DNA of 15,054 bases from Desulfovibrio sp. (GCA_031282465.1 JAITDR010000114.1:1-15054); one strand, 5' to 3'. Counted from the first letter of the stretch, positions 1 through 8,479 are shown. Notes: generated by a model not told the origin, from the letters alone. Numbers and translations are program-made.

Positions 1-1055
1 GCCGGGGCGTGTCCCTGTTCCCGGTAAGCGTCACGCTCTTCTTCACAGGGGCGGGCCGGTGCGGACGCGACACGGTATTCGGGAACATCTTCCCGCACTG
101 ATGAAGCTTCCTCCGTAAGAAAACCACGCACGACAGGGTGTGTTTTCTGTTCCGCATACCTCACGGGTGCGGACGGGCCTTTCGGGGTCGCTCCGGTGAC
201 GGGTGATCGCACATCGAATTCACCAGGCGCGGACAAGCCGGGGGAAAAACCGCCGGCCGGCACTGCGGGACGTTGCGATATATCGTCTTCCCGTATCGGT
301 GCGGCTGTGCGGGGCGCAAGTGCGGAGGTACTCCCGGTATGATACAGCACGAACTCCGTCCCACCGTGGCCGGCATTGCCCGTTTGCCGGCCCGTGCCCT
401 CAGGAGCGGCGCCGCGCCGGGCTGCAATCGTGCGCAATGTTGCCGCAAGCCGCCCTTTCAGAGCGGCACAGGCGGTATAAGCCAGAAGGGGCAGAGAAAC
501 GCCCGAAAGCAACTGCACGGACGAAAGCAACGTAAAAAGCCAGACAAGAAAGGTGCCTGTGGGCCCCAACCATCCCAGCAACCACACATAGAGCATGTGG
601 CCGATCAATCCCCCGCCGTGCGCGGAAATATTTCCCGAATCCGCAGGCAGTGCGCCTCTGGCGAACAACCCTATATCCCCGAGGTCGCCGGCCGCCCCGG
701 CGATACCTATGCACAGGGCCGGAAAAATAAAACCGTACCAGCGCCGGTACGGCCACGGGGCTGCGCCCAAGATGCGGCGAGCGCCGGCCGTGCTGAGGAA
801 AACAGGCAGCACCCAAGCGGCCGCTCCGAAAACATCATAGAGGAAACCGGAGGTGTACGCGCCGAACAGACCGGTCTTGTTACGGATATTTTGAGAGCCG
901 CCGACGACGTGGTTCAACCAGGGATCCCTGCCGTCGAAACTCGCCAGGCTCAGGATAATCAGTATACTGAAAAATATGGAAAAAAGACCGAGCAGGTCGC
1001 GCCCCAGCCTGCTTTCATCCGTATGCACACTATTTTTTACTCCCCCGGCCTTCAT
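1..1055 (-). CDS. ftsK: DNA translocase FtsK, N-terminal part (cut by window edge)
   Basis: This is the N-terminal 351 codons of an FtsK/SpoIIIE-type translocase, the septum-anchored motor that pumps chromosome ends apart and activates XerCD recombination. The frame is open from the ATG at 1055 to the left edge without a stop. Hydrophobic segments at about residues 21-40, 71-90, 106-122 and 149-195 match the 4-TM membrane domain of FtsK. After them comes a Pro/Ala/Gly/charged linker (about residue 205 onward), typical of the region before the motor. The Walker A/B motor and gamma domain lie outside the window, so the call rests on the membrane-plus-linker layout and on the position behind efp. 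AAGGCGGGG precedes the ATG, and the efp stop is 13 bp upstream, so the two are probably co-transcribed. Another multi-TM protein is possible but less likely. Confidence 0.75.
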   Translation of the reverse strand, partial: MKAGGVKNSVHTDESRLGRDLLGLFSIFFSILIILSLASFDGRDPWLNHVVGGSQNIRNKTGLFGAYTSGFLYDVFGAAAWVLPVFLSTAGARRILGAAPWPYRRWYGFIFPALCIGIAGAAGDLGDIGLFARGALPADSGNISAHGGGLIGHMLYVWLLGWLGPTGTFLVWLFTLLSSVQLLSGVSLPLLAYTACAALKGRLAATLRTIAARRGAAPEGTGRQTGNAGHGGTEFVLYHTGSTSALAPRTAAPIREDDISQRPAVPAGGFSPGLSAPGEFDVRSPVTGATPKGPSAPVRYAEQKTHPVVRGFLTEEASSVREDVPEYRVASAPARPCEEERDAYREQGHAP

Positions 1056-1068
1056 TTAACCCCGCCTT

Positions 1069-1626
1069 TTATTCGCGGCCCAAGTACGCTCCGGAGCGGG
1101 TATCCACCTTTACCTTGTCTCCGGTGTTGACAAAAATGGGTACCTGGATCACGAGGCCGGTTTCCAAAGTCGCAGGCTTGGTCACATTCGATACGGTGTC
1201 GCCCTTGACTCCGGGTTCCGTGTCCATGACTTCCAGAATAATGGAGGCCGGCAGTTCTATGTCCAGCGGAGCGCCGTTGTACAGCAATACCTGTACCATA
1301 CTGCTTTCTTTAAGATACCCGGCTTTGCCTCCGGTCGCCTCTTCTCCGACATGCAACTGTTCGTAGCTTGTGAGGTCCATGAAGATAAGCTCTCCGGTAT
1401 CCCTGTAGAGGAACTGCATTTCTCTGACTTCGAGATCCGGCTTTTCCACCTTGTCGCCGGATCTGAAAGTTATGTCCTGTATGCGCCCGTTCAAAAAATT
1501 GCGCAGCTTGGTCCGTACCATAGCTCCGCCCTTGCCGGGCTTGAAATGCTGAAATTCAACTATTTCATACGGCGTACCGTCCACTTCTATTTTCAGGCCT
1601 TTCCTGAAATCCGTGGTAGAATACAT
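1069..1626 (-). CDS. efp: Translation elongation factor P
   Basis: EF-P binds between the ribosomal P and E sites and relieves stalling at polyproline. The protein is 185 aa, the normal length, with a KOW-like N-terminal domain (about 1-65) followed by two OB domains. It begins [10 protein letters not shown], the standard N-terminus. The loop PGKGGA places Lys32 where the family carries its modified lysine. A longer reading from 1647 adds seven non-family residues. The internal ATG at 1626 is chosen because GGAGG lies 4 bases before it and the family starts there. The gene sits 13 bp upstream of ftsK and 178 bp downstream of aroQ. Which lysine modification, if any, is used cannot be told from this window. 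Confidence 0.97.
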   Translation of the reverse strand: MYSTTDFRKGLKIEVDGTPYEIVEFQHFKPGKGGAMVRTKLRNFLNGRIQDITFRSGDKVEKPDLEVREMQFLYRDTGELIFMDLTSYEQLHVGEEATGGKAGYLKESSMVQVLLYNGAPLDIELPASIILEVMDTEPGVKGDTVSNVTKPATLETGLVIQVPIFVNTGDKVKVDTRSGAYLGRE

Positions 1627-1724
1627 GAACCCTCCGAAATTGTTCAACCAAGGTCTTTTTCAACCGGGATCGCCGGGCGGCGTCGGTCTTCGACCTGTTC
1701 CGAAAAAACATTGCGGCGCTCTGT

Positions 1725-1743
1725 GCCCGGGCTTGACCCGGAC
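1725..1743 (-). other. GC-rich hairpin in the aroQ-efp gap
   Basis: The gap 1627-1804 contains no gene. On the minus (transcribed) strand it holds GTCCGGG-TCAAG-CCCGGGC, a 7-bp stem with one G-T wobble and a 5-base loop. No T-tract follows directly; the nearest run, TTTTTT at 1709-1704, starts 15 bases after the stem. It therefore does not look like a standard intrinsic terminator. It could be an attenuator, a processing site or a copy of a dispersed REP-like palindrome. Only one copy is visible here. Confidence 0.35.
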
Positions 1744-1804
1744 CGATGAAACGCGCACAACGCCCCGCACAGCATACCGTGCCGGCGCCGAGATGACAAA
1801 ACTG

Positions 1805-2335
1805 TCAGTCCGAACCGGTAAAACGCGAGAACAGCGCCTGCACGGCCAATGCATAGACCATGAGGCCGAAACCTGCAATCACGCCCACGCTGTGCGGGGC
1901 GAGGTAACTGTGTCGGCGTATCGTTTCTTTCCTGGCAAAAACATTGCTGATATGGACCTCGACAACAGGAATGCCGATCCATTCCACGCAGTCGGCGAGG
2001 GCCAGGCCGGTGTGCGTATAGGCCCCGGCGTTCAGCACAACGCCGTGTATACCTTCGTTCCGCGCTGATTCCAACCGGTTGATAAGTTCACCTTCGCAGT
2101 TGCTCTGGAAAAAATGCAGACGCACCTGCGCGCTGCGCTCGCCGAGCAGATTTTCCACCAAAGTCGGAATATCCGACAGCGCACGTCTGCCGTAGATCTC
2201 CGGGCAACGCAAACCGGTATGGGCGAGGTTGGGCCCGTTCAGTATGAGTATGGAATACGGAGCCACAAGCGTACGCTGTGCGGCGCCTTCATTGCCGGCC
2301 CTGTCGTGCATCTCTTTCGTCCGCTCAGATTGCAT
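1805..2335 (-). CDS. aroQ: 3-dehydroquinate dehydratase, type II
   Basis: This type II enzyme converts 3-dehydroquinate to 3-dehydroshikimate in the shikimate pathway. Family motifs are present in order: LNGPNL (32-37), Arg43 and PEIYG with the catalytic Tyr (Tyr48), FQSNCEGELI (76-85), LNAGAYTHTG with the active-site His (His108), EVHISN (126-131) and RRHSY (140-144). The protein is 176 aa from the ATG at 2335, about 30 longer than usual. The family homology starts near residue 28, so the true start may be the ATG at 2311 or the GTG at 2266. None has a strong ribosome binding site. The gene leads the aroQ-efp-ftsK run and diverges from engB. The stretch after LNGPNL reads AHTGLRC rather than the common NLLGxRE, but the catalytic residues are kept. 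Confidence 0.95.
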   Translation of the reverse strand: MQSERTKEMHDRAGNEGAAQRTLVAPYSILILNGPNLAHTGLRCPEIYGRRALSDIPTLVENLLGERSAQVRLHFFQSNCEGELINRLESARNEGIHGVVLNAGAYTHTGLALADCVEWIGIPVVEVHISNVFARKETIRRHSYLAPHSVGVIAGFGLMVYALAVQALFSRFTGSD

Positions 2336-2366
2336 ACATTGGAATAATTTGTTACTCTCGCATACT

Positions 2367-3011
2367 ATGCAAATTTGTCAAGGAACACTTTCAACAGCCG
2401 TAAAGCAATCACAAGAGCGAGGGACGCGGCGGTCAGGCAGGGTCTCAGCGCAGCTTTCGGTACGCACCGCGTTTACCGTTGAACAGCTTGTACTGTCGGA
2501 TGTGCCCCAAGCCGCTTTGGCCGGACGCTCCAATGTGGGCAAATCTTCCCTGCTCAATGCCCTGTCGGAGAAAGGCAGGCCTGCGAAGGTAAGCTCCATG
2601 CCGGGAAAAACGCGCAGCGTCAATTTTTATCAACTTTGGGAAGAGGATGCCTATATCGTGGATTTGCCCGGATACGGTCATGCCCAACGCGCCAAAGCGG
2701 AAAGGGTTGTCTGGGGGGCTTTGGCGGAATATTACTTGCGGCACTCCAAGGGATTGCAACTACTTATATTGCTGCTTGATGCGCGTTTGCCCCCACAACA
2801 ATCCGACCTAGTCTTGCAGCAATTTGCCGTTTCACTCTCCCTCCCGTTGCTGCCCGTGCTGACCAAGGTCGACAAATGCAGCCGGCGGGAGTTGGACGCA
2901 TGCATGCGCGCCTGGACGGCAATTGCCGGCCGGGAACCGTTGCGGAGTTCCGCGCGAATCGGCCTGGGCATTGCCGAATTGCGCACCGCCTTGCGGGATG
3001 TTCTGCTCTGA
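2367..3011 (+). CDS. engB: Ribosome-biogenesis GTPase EngB (YihA/YsxC family)
   Basis: A small TRAFAC GTPase needed for maturation of the large ribosomal subunit in the cytoplasm. At 214 aa it is close to the family norm. G motifs in order: G1 GRSNVGKS (53-60), G2 region TRSVNFY (82-88), G3 DLPGYG (99-104), G4 TKVDK (166-170), G5 SSA (194-196). The ATG at 2367 is the only ATG, GTG or TTG in frame before residue 45, so it is the best start despite the lack of a clear Shine-Dalgarno; a TTG at 2349 is the alternative. The first 33 residues are basic and show no family similarity. It stands alone on the plus strand, with aroQ 31 bp away in divergence and lptG converging 28 bp after the stop, so it is probably monocistronic. 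Confidence 0.95.
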   Translation: MQICQGTLSTAVKQSQERGTRRSGRVSAQLSVRTAFTVEQLVLSDVPQAALAGRSNVGKSSLLNALSEKGRPAKVSSMPGKTRSVNFYQLWEEDAYIVDLPGYGHAQRAKAERVVWGALAEYYLRHSKGLQLLILLLDARLPPQQSDLVLQQFAVSLSLPLLPVLTKVDKCSRRELDACMRAWTAIAGREPLRSSARIGLGIAELRTALRDVLL

Positions 3012-3041
3012 CCGCCTACTGCGTTGCAATGTTGCACGGTC
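3010..3041. other. Inverted repeat between convergent engB and lptG
   Basis: The 28-bp gap between the two converging stops contains TGCAA-TG-TTGCA (3025-3036). It is flanked by GACCG (3010-3014) and CGGTC (3037-3041), which can pair around a 10-base bulge. A shared bidirectional terminator would sit here, but there is no T-tract on either side and the loop is too tight for the inner arms to close fully. Weak candidate only. Confidence 0.2.
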
Positions 3042-4140
3042 ATCGGCCTTTTCGCAGTTTTCCGGCAAGGGCTGGGGCAGCCGACCACAGTGCGCCCGCG
3101 CATAAAAAGAGCATATCGGCCGCCCAAGCCCCGGCCACGGGCGATATGATATTCTTTTCACCCATACTCACGCATACGGCGTTGACCGTATGATAGAAAA
3201 ACACCACCAGCGTACCGGCAGCAAGGGCTGCATAAATATTCCCGATACTCCGCGTCACCATAAGCGCTATCAGCCCCATCACGAGTATGGAAAAAGCATA
3301 GGCCGGTTTTGCGAAAAGAGCCGTCCTAAGTACTTCCACATTGGACCCGGCCTGCTCCAGATGCCGGATCGCCCTGTATAACTCAAGCATTGTCAATCGT
3401 CCAGGATCCATGCCCATCTGCCTGCCCACTACCTGAAATGCCTGTAGATCCTGTTGTATGTGCAGTTCTGCACTCTCCAATTTCTCGGCTCTGTATTCAG
3501 ACGGAATAAGACGCACCACATTTTCAAGTTTCCATACACTATCCTGCAATATGTTGAATTCTTGTGCTTTAATTATCTCATCAATACTTTTTCCTTCTTC
3601 ATCAACTTTATAAACAATAATATTTGATCCTGTCTTACGTGCAATATAAACTTTACCGATATGTATAATATTTCTTCCTTCTTTAAACCACAAACCATCA
3701 ATATGAGATTCTTCAAAGATATTGCCCTTTACTTTTTCTTGCCAGATGCGTGCCGCCTCCCTTTCTTGTGTTATACCTATAACTTGACCAAATATAAAGA
3801 GAATACATGCCAAAAATACACTATAAACAAGAATCATTGAGAGAATAATATTCGGCCGTATACCACCTGACTGCAAAGCTGTGAGTTCATTATTGCGTTT
3901 CAGGAAGTGAAGCTGCACTATGACCGAGACAAGATAGACCGCAGGCATAATAAGGTATATAATATTGGGGAGTTTAAGCAAAAAATAATAAATAACGGTA
4001 TCCGCTCCGATGCCGACGGACAGAAAATCGTCCAGGCGTTCGAACATGTCGGCAAGAAGAAAGATGCCGATGCCTACGCAAAGAATAAGAAACAGCAAAA
4101 ACAGGTTGCTGCGCAGGAGATAGGCGGGGAGGACCTTCAC
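3040..4140 (-). CDS. lptG: LPS export ABC transporter permease LptG
   Basis: Inner-membrane permease of the LptB2FG transporter, which extracts LPS and passes it to LptC. It is 366 aa, with TM segments near 10-32, 52-76, 100-122, 276-296, 302-322 and 336-356, and a periplasmic beta-jellyroll domain (about 130-255) between TM3 and TM4, the LptF/LptG fold. ELTALQSGGI (85-94), in the cytoplasmic loop after TM2, is the region that contacts LptB. The start is the GTG at 4140: it overlaps the lptF stop as GTGA, AGGAG lies 8 bases upstream, and the family similarity starts there. A longer frame from 4278 only adds antisense-like residues. Positions 3541-3840 are strikingly AT-rich (about 31% GC by hand count) compared with neighbours. 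Assignment to LptG rather than LptF is by order in the pair. Confidence 0.92.
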   Translation of the reverse strand: MKVLPAYLLRSNLFLLFLILCVGIGIFLLADMFERLDDFLSVGIGADTVIYYFLLKLPNIIYLIMPAVYLVSVIVQLHFLKRNNELTALQSGGIRPNIILSMILVYSVFLACILFIFGQVIGITQEREAARIWQEKVKGNIFEESHIDGLWFKEGRNIIHIGKVYIARKTGSNIIVYKVDEEGKSIDEIIKAQEFNILQDSVWKLENVVRLIPSEYRAEKLESAELHIQQDLQAFQVVGRQMGMDPGRLTMLELYRAIRHLEQAGSNVEVLRTALFAKPAYAFSILVMGLIALMVTRSIGNIYAALAAGTLVVFFYHTVNAVCVSMGEKNIISPVAGAWAADMLFLCAGALWSAAPALAGKLRKGR

Positions 4141-5348
4141 GGCGTTGCTCCTGCCGGGCTGCCGCGCAGAAAGTTCCGCAGGCGCCTGAACAGGTATTCC
4201 GGAGAGGGAAAACGTTCGCGCTCGGCCATGCGCAGGCCGACGAGGGCTGCGGGTGCGAAAATGCCATCGGCCAGCCACAGCCCTGCCGCGGGCGGCAGGT
4301 ACCCCGCCTCGCTCAAGGTCAGTCCCAAGGAGTATATGCAGTAGTACACGAGGAAAAAAAACAGGGCGGAGACTATGCCGATATGCCTGCGCACGCCGTG
4401 AAAGGCGCAGGCCAGAGGGACGGCAAACAGCCCCAGCACAGGACAGGCTGCAGGGAGAGAAAGACGTTTGTGCAATTCAACCTCTACCCTGCGCTGAAAG
4501 CGCGCGCTGGGCGCATCGTTGCGTTCCTGCATGCCCAGCAGGTGTTCCCAGGACATCTCGTTGGGCGTCACTTCGCCCAGAATATCCGCCCCGGAAAACA
4601 GCGCCCTCAGATTAAGACGCACTGTGTATTCCGCAAATTCCATGATACTGATATTGCTGTCCGCATCCATTCTGTAGATGCGCCCGTCACGGAGATTAAA
4701 AACTATGTCTCCATGCGCTGCATCCGTCGTAATATCCCCTTCCGCTGCGAGAACCGTCAAACTGTTGTCTTTTTCCTGTCTGCGATCTTCAAAAATGACA
4801 TTCCGCAGTCTGCCGTCCGCAGGATCAACCTGCCGGGCGAAGAGGGTCAGTCCGAAAATATCCTTGTTGAATACGCCCGGCTGGACAACTACCCTGGCTC
4901 TGCTGCCGGCTATTTCCAGAATGGTGGAGCGAAAGTTGCCCATTCCCCAAGCGATGGCATGGAGAGATATAAACAGGGATATGCACATACATATGCAGGA
5001 AAACACAGCAGGCGCGGGAAGAAGGTTATATATCCCTATTCCTCCGGATTTAACGGCAATAAGCTCTCTATCCGTACTCATGCGCAGAAACGTAAGAAAT
5101 ATACTTATCATGCATGAAATAGGAAGAACAAGAACTAAAAATGTAGGAATCATAAACAGAAGAATCTGAGCAATATCGGATAACGCAAAATCGAGGCCGA
5201 GGAATAGACTTCGCATTTGCAGGCCGCGGCTGATTAAAATCAAGGCAAGCAGTGATGTGACGCACACAACAAAATTGAGCGTCAGCTCACGCAGGATGCA
5301 ACGGTGCAAACGGGTAAAGACAAGGGATTTGTTTTTCATCGTGCCCAT
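4137..5348 (-). CDS. lptF: LPS export ABC transporter permease LptF
   Basis: Partner permease of LptG in the LptB2FG complex. The protein is 403 aa, with TM segments near 22-42, 60-86, 107-133, 303-318, 323-343 and 353-372, and a periplasmic jellyroll domain at about 148-255. RELIAVKSGGIG (94-105) is the LptB-facing loop after TM2. It lies 12 bp below the restored end of glyS and overlaps lptG by 4 bp, so glyS-lptF-lptG are probably one transcript. Two ATGs, 5348 and 5339, are possible; neither has a convincing ribosome binding site. A short AT-rich stretch (5101-5160, about 28% GC) codes for membrane segment 2 and its approach. LptB is not encoded in this window. Confidence 0.92.
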   Translation of the reverse strand: MGTMKNKSLVFTRLHRCILRELTLNFVVCVTSLLALILISRGLQMRSLFLGLDFALSDIAQILLFMIPTFLVLVLPISCMISIFLTFLRMSTDRELIAVKSGGIGIYNLLPAPAVFSCICMCISLFISLHAIAWGMGNFRSTILEIAGSRARVVVQPGVFNKDIFGLTLFARQVDPADGRLRNVIFEDRRQEKDNSLTVLAAEGDITTDAAHGDIVFNLRDGRIYRMDADSNISIMEFAEYTVRLNLRALFSGADILGEVTPNEMSWEHLLGMQERNDAPSARFQRRVEVELHKRLSLPAACPVLGLFAVPLACAFHGVRRHIGIVSALFFFLVYYCIYSLGLTLSEAGYLPPAAGLWLADGIFAPAALVGLRMAERERFPSPEYLFRRLRNFLRGSPAGATP

Positions 5349-5360
5349 GGGGCTGTCGCG

Positions 5361-5519
5361 CTATATCTGCAGGACGGAAAAGTCGGCCAGACGGCCCAGT
5401 CTGCTCACCAGAGCCTGCAGCAGATTGAGCCTGTTCAGGCGCAATGCCGCATCGTCGCACATGACCATCACTCCGTCGAAGAAGGCGTCCACAGCAGGGC
5501 GCAACGTGTTCAGCAGGGC
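5361..5519 (-). pseudogene. glyS: Out-of-frame 3' end of glyS
   Basis: In the -1 frame relative to the main glyS reading frame, this stretch codes for 53 residues matching the end of GlyRS beta subunits: [20 protein letters not shown], then [12 protein letters not shown], ending LADFSVLQI and TAG. It joins the main frame exactly if one T is added to the TTT run at 5522-5520, giving about 703 aa, close to the family length. There is no independent start or ribosome binding site, so it is the tail of glyS and not a separate gene. The restored stop lies 12 bp before the lptF ATG at 5348. Confidence 0.8.
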
Positions 5520-7471
5520 AAACAGTCGCTGTAGGCGTCCGCGTCCCACAAACGGTCGAATGTAGGGCCGAAGCGTTCAAGTTCGGCCGCCAGGGCCTTT
5601 TCCGCCTCATGTTCCAGCAGGCCGGGGTCATACGCGCCGCTCGGTGCGGCTTCCACATCTCCTGCCTGCTTGTGCAGTATGTTGGCGGCTCGTTTGAAGG
5701 TCAGCACGCCTGCGGCAAAATCGCCGGTGCGGCTGAACGCGCCGAGCGCGGCCGTGCGTTCCCGGGCTGCCCATACGTCGTCTGCTCCGGAGAGGATAAC
5801 GGCCTCCGCGATCAAGGTTTCCGCTCCTTCCGCCGTAAAGAGGTTTTTAAGGCGCAGGTTGAAAAATTCCTGCAGTCTGACGAGTGCCCGGTCCGGTTCC
5901 AGTTTCCATTCACGTTCGCCGTAACCACGCAACGCTTCGGCAAACAGTGCGCTCACGCTGAAACGCAACTGCCTGTCGCAGGCCGTGCGGGCTATGCCCA
6001 GAGCGGCACGCCGCAAAGCGTAGGGGTCGGCCGCCCCGGTTGGAATCATACCCAACCCGAAACATCCCGCCAGGGTATCCGCCTTGTCGGCAATTGAGAG
6101 CAACGCCCCGCAAAGCGTACTCGGCGTCGGAGTATCGGGTCCGGCCGGCAGATACTGTTCTGCTACACCGGCGGCCACCTCCGGAGTCTCGCCGAAACGC
6201 CGCGCGTAAATACCGCCCATAATGCCCTGAAGGACATCGAATTCCTTCACCATCTCCGATACCAGATCCGCTTTGGCTATGCGCCCCGCGCGCATGGCAT
6301 CTTCCCTGGAAAGCATTGTTTCCGGCAGGCCGCAACGCGCATGTTCCGACAGATAGGCGCACAGGCGTTCTATGCGCCGCGACTTGTCGCCCATGGATCC
6401 CAGCGGAGCGAGGAAGATGACCGTTTCCAGAGCCGCAAGCCAGGAGTCGAAGCCGGCGCGGGCAGTATCCGTCTTCCAAAAAAAGCGTGCATCTTCAAGG
6501 CGCGCGCGCAGGACGCGTTCCCAACCTTTTCTCACCAAGTCGGGATTTTCCGGACTCAGGTTCAGCACGGTCAGAAAATAGGGCAGCAGTCTGCCGTTTT
6601 CACCTTCCACGCCGAAGCTCTTCTGATGCTTTTCCATGCTTGTGAGCAGGACTTCCCGCGGCAACTCAAGGTAGGTCCGGCTGAACGCGCCCAAGATCGG
6701 CGCAGGATGTTCGCAAAGCCCTTGAACTTCCTGCAAAAGTTGTTCGTTCCAGAGCACGTTTCCCTGTTTTTCGGAGGCCGCTTGCGCGCCCAGTTCTGTG
6801 ATGATGCGCCTGCGCTCGTCGCCGTTGACGGTTATGCGGCCTTGCTCGGCCGTCACGGTGAAGTATTCCGAAGCGTTGTGCAAGGTAAAGGGGCCGGGGC
6901 CGTGTGTCCTGTGCCCGTAGGTTGACGTGCCCGAAGGAACCCCTGCCGCCGTAAACGGCACGGGGGTATTGCCCAACACGGCGAGGATCCAGCGGATAGG
7001 CCGGGCAAAGGGCGTTTTGCACGTACCCCAGCGCATGCGTTTGGGAAAAGGAAGATGCAGAATCAGCTCCGGGCATAATTCAGACAGCAGTTCAGCTGTC
7101 CGTCTGCCGCCCATGCGCTTGCGCACGGCAACATAGGGACCTTTGTCCGTTTCCACGAGAAAAAGGTCCTGCAAGAGCATGCCGTGCGCTTTGGCAAACC
7201 CTTCGGCCGCCCGTGTCGGACGTCCGCTGATATCGAACGCCGCCTTGCCCGAAGGGCCGGTGACGACTTCTTCATACTCGGCCGATATTTCCGCCAGATC
7301 GGCAATGTACGCGACGAGGCGGCGCGGCGTGGAACAGACTATCGGGTCGGTGAAGGCCGGGCCCGCCTCCCGCAGGGCGGCGCTCAGGCGTTCGGCCAGG
7401 GCTTTTTCGGCATCGGCAGCAAAACGCGCCGGCATTTCTTCCGTGCCGACTTCAAGAACAAAAGCAGGCAT
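5510..7471 (-). CDS. glyS: Glycyl-tRNA synthetase beta subunit, frameshifted near its end
   Basis: Beta subunit of the alpha2beta2 bacterial glycyl-tRNA synthetase; it binds tRNA and supports charging by the alpha subunit. The first residues, with [11 protein letters not shown] (6-16), are the family N-terminus; FPKRMRWG (143-150) and [13 protein letters not shown] (487-499) are other hallmark stretches. GAGG lies 8 bases upstream of the ATG, 12 bp after the glyQ stop. The frame ends early: after Tyr-Ser-Asp-Cys (647-650) it reads Leu-Pro-Cys-stop, while the expected C-terminal end continues in the -1 frame down to 5361. The anticodon-binding domain (about the last 110 residues of the family) thus loses about half. 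Inserting one base in the T run at 5522-5520 restores full length. This is either a real mutation or a base-calling/assembly error; error is plausible because the gene is normally essential. Confidence 0.93.
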   Translation of the reverse strand: MPAFVLEVGTEEMPARFAADAEKALAERLSAALREAGPAFTDPIVCSTPRRLVAYIADLAEISAEYEEVVTGPSGKAAFDISGRPTRAAEGFAKAHGMLLQDLFLVETDKGPYVAVRKRMGGRRTAELLSELCPELILHLPFPKRMRWGTCKTPFARPIRWILAVLGNTPVPFTAAGVPSGTSTYGHRTHGPGPFTLHNASEYFTVTAEQGRITVNGDERRRIITELGAQAASEKQGNVLWNEQLLQEVQGLCEHPAPILGAFSRTYLELPREVLLTSMEKHQKSFGVEGENGRLLPYFLTVLNLSPENPDLVRKGWERVLRARLEDARFFWKTDTARAGFDSWLAALETVIFLAPLGSMGDKSRRIERLCAYLSEHARCGLPETMLSREDAMRAGRIAKADLVSEMVKEFDVLQGIMGGIYARRFGETPEVAAGVAEQYLPAGPDTPTPSTLCGALLSIADKADTLAGCFGLGMIPTGAADPYALRRAALGIARTACDRQLRFSVSALFAEALRGYGEREWKLEPDRALVRLQEFFNLRLKNLFTAEGAETLIAEAVILSGADDVWAARERTAALGAFSRTGDFAAGVLTFKRAANILHKQAGDVEAAPSGAYDPGLLEHEAEKALAAELERFGPTFDRLWDADAYSDCLPC

Positions 7472-7483
7472 AGGTGATCCTCA

Positions 7484-8362
7484 TTATTCTCCGGTTGCGC
7501 GCAAGGGAAGCCCGCCGGCCTCGTTGCACTGTTGCGCATACAGGCGTGCCGCGGATTCCGCCAACCGCCGCACCCGCGCCATATAGCCGGTGCGTTCGGT
7601 TATGGATACGGCACCGCGCGCGTCCAGCAGGTTGAAGACATGCGACGCTTTCAGGGTGTAATCATAGGCGGGCCGGAGCAGGCCGAGCCCGACAAGGCGC
7701 AGGCATTCTTTTTCGAAGTCGTTGAAGTGGCGCAGGAGCATTTCCTGGTCGCAGACCTCGAAATTGTAGACGGACTGCTCCACTTCATTGCGGCGGTAAA
7801 TATCACCGTAGGACACCTGCCCGTTCCAGGCAAGATCATATACGGATTCCTTTTCCTGCAGATACATGGCCAGTCGCTCCAAACCGTAGGTCAGTTCCAC
7901 GCTCACGGGGTCAAGGTCAATGCCGCCGACCTGTTGGAAATAGGTAAACTGGGTCACTTCCATACCGTCCAGCCATACCTCCCATCCCAATCCCCAGGCA
8001 CCGAGTGTCGGGGATTCCCAGTCGTCTTCCACGAAACGGACATCGTGGCACGCGTGATCAATGCCCAACGCGCGCAGGCTGTCCAGGTAAACGTCCTGCA
8101 CATTGTCCGGCGAGGGTTTGAGGATGACCTGAAACTGAAAATAATGCTGCAGACGGTTGGGGTTCTCGCCGTAACGTCCGTCCGTGGGCCGGCGCGAGGG
8201 CTCCACATACGCCGCGTTCCATGCTTCAGGCCCGACGGCGCGCAGAAAGGTTGCAGGATTGAAGGTTCCGGCGCCGCATTCCAGATCGACGGGCTGCAGC
8301 ACCGCACAACCGCGCGCTGCCCAAAAACTCTGCAGTGTCAGAATCACATCTTGAAAATACAT
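7484..8362 (-). CDS. glyQ: Glycyl-tRNA synthetase alpha subunit
   Basis: Catalytic alpha subunit of the class II alpha2beta2 GlyRS. It is 292 aa, slightly shorter than the E. coli protein. The sequence starts [14 protein letters not shown] and contains [19 protein letters not shown] (about 28-46), [21 protein letters not shown] (about 54-74), [10 protein letters not shown] (76-85) and [15 protein letters not shown] (about 152-166), all typical of Gly[12 protein letters not shown] is the class II motif 3 region. A longer frame from 8392 exists, but the ATG at 8362 has GGAG 6 bases upstream and matches the family start. It is 12 bp upstream of glyS and 148 bp downstream of recO. Confidence 0.97.
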   Translation of the reverse strand: MYFQDVILTLQSFWAARGCAVLQPVDLECGAGTFNPATFLRAVGPEAWNAAYVEPSRRPTDGRYGENPNRLQHYFQFQVILKPSPDNVQDVYLDSLRALGIDHACHDVRFVEDDWESPTLGAWGLGWEVWLDGMEVTQFTYFQQVGGIDLDPVSVELTYGLERLAMYLQEKESVYDLAWNGQVSYGDIYRRNEVEQSVYNFEVCDQEMLLRHFNDFEKECLRLVGLGLLRPAYDYTLKASHVFNLLDARGAVSITERTGYMARVRRLAESAARLYAQQCNEAGGLPLRATGE

Positions 8363-8386
8363 GGCTGCTCCGATGCAGAAGGTTGA

Positions 8387-8398
8387 CGTCACATGACG
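8387..8398. promoter_or_regulatory. Small palindrome upstream of glyQ
   Basis: CGTCA-CA-TGACG is a perfect 5-bp inverted repeat with a 2-base spacer. It overlaps the 8-bp palindrome TGACGTCA (8384-8391), about 25 bp before the glyQ start. It could bind a dimeric regulator or arise by chance. No clear -35/-10 pair accompanies it. Confidence 0.2.
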
Positions 8399-8458
8399 CC
8401 GGAAACTTTTCCACTGTGCAACGCAAACTTACGCCCGTGCAGATCAGCCGCTTCGAGT

Positions 8459-8479
8459 GCGGGAGGAACGCGCTCCCGC
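8459..8479 (-). other. Perfect 7-bp hairpin in the recO-glyQ gap
   Basis: GCGGGAG and CTCCCGC are separated by 7 bases in the otherwise gene-free stretch 8363-8510. A second, shorter stem (GGCGC/GCGCC, 8503-8518) overlaps the recO stop. Neither is followed by a T-tract on the transcribed minus strand, so a Rho-independent terminator is not supported. An RNA-stabilising or processing hairpin between recO and glyQ is possible. Confidence 0.35.

Noticed and set aside
273..1130. Long plus-strand open frame (285 aa) over the left end
   Set aside because: It is antisense to ftsK and crosses into efp; its composition is Arg/Pro/Gln-rich with no recognisable domain, while the minus frame has clear membrane segments.
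2353..2381. Promoter for aroQ with TTGACA on the minus strand at 2381-2376
   Set aside because: The -35 is perfect but no acceptable -10 hexamer lies 15-19 bases downstream, so it is not listed as a feature.
4141..4278. 46-residue N-terminal extension of LptG
   Set aside because: It lies over the lptF C-terminal coding region, whereas the GTG at 4140 has the 4-bp overlap, a good ribosome binding site and the family start.
4383..5117. Plus-strand open frame (244 aa) opposite lptF
   Set aside because: Antisense to a clear LptF permease; no supporting signal.
5510..5530. Programmed -1 frameshift site in glyS
   Set aside because: No X-XXY-YYZ heptamer is present and the candidate tRNAs would mispair after slipping, so an indel is simpler.
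7532..8386. Plus-strand open frame (284 aa) opposite glyQ
   Set aside because: Shadow of glyQ; no known motifs and no ribosome binding site.
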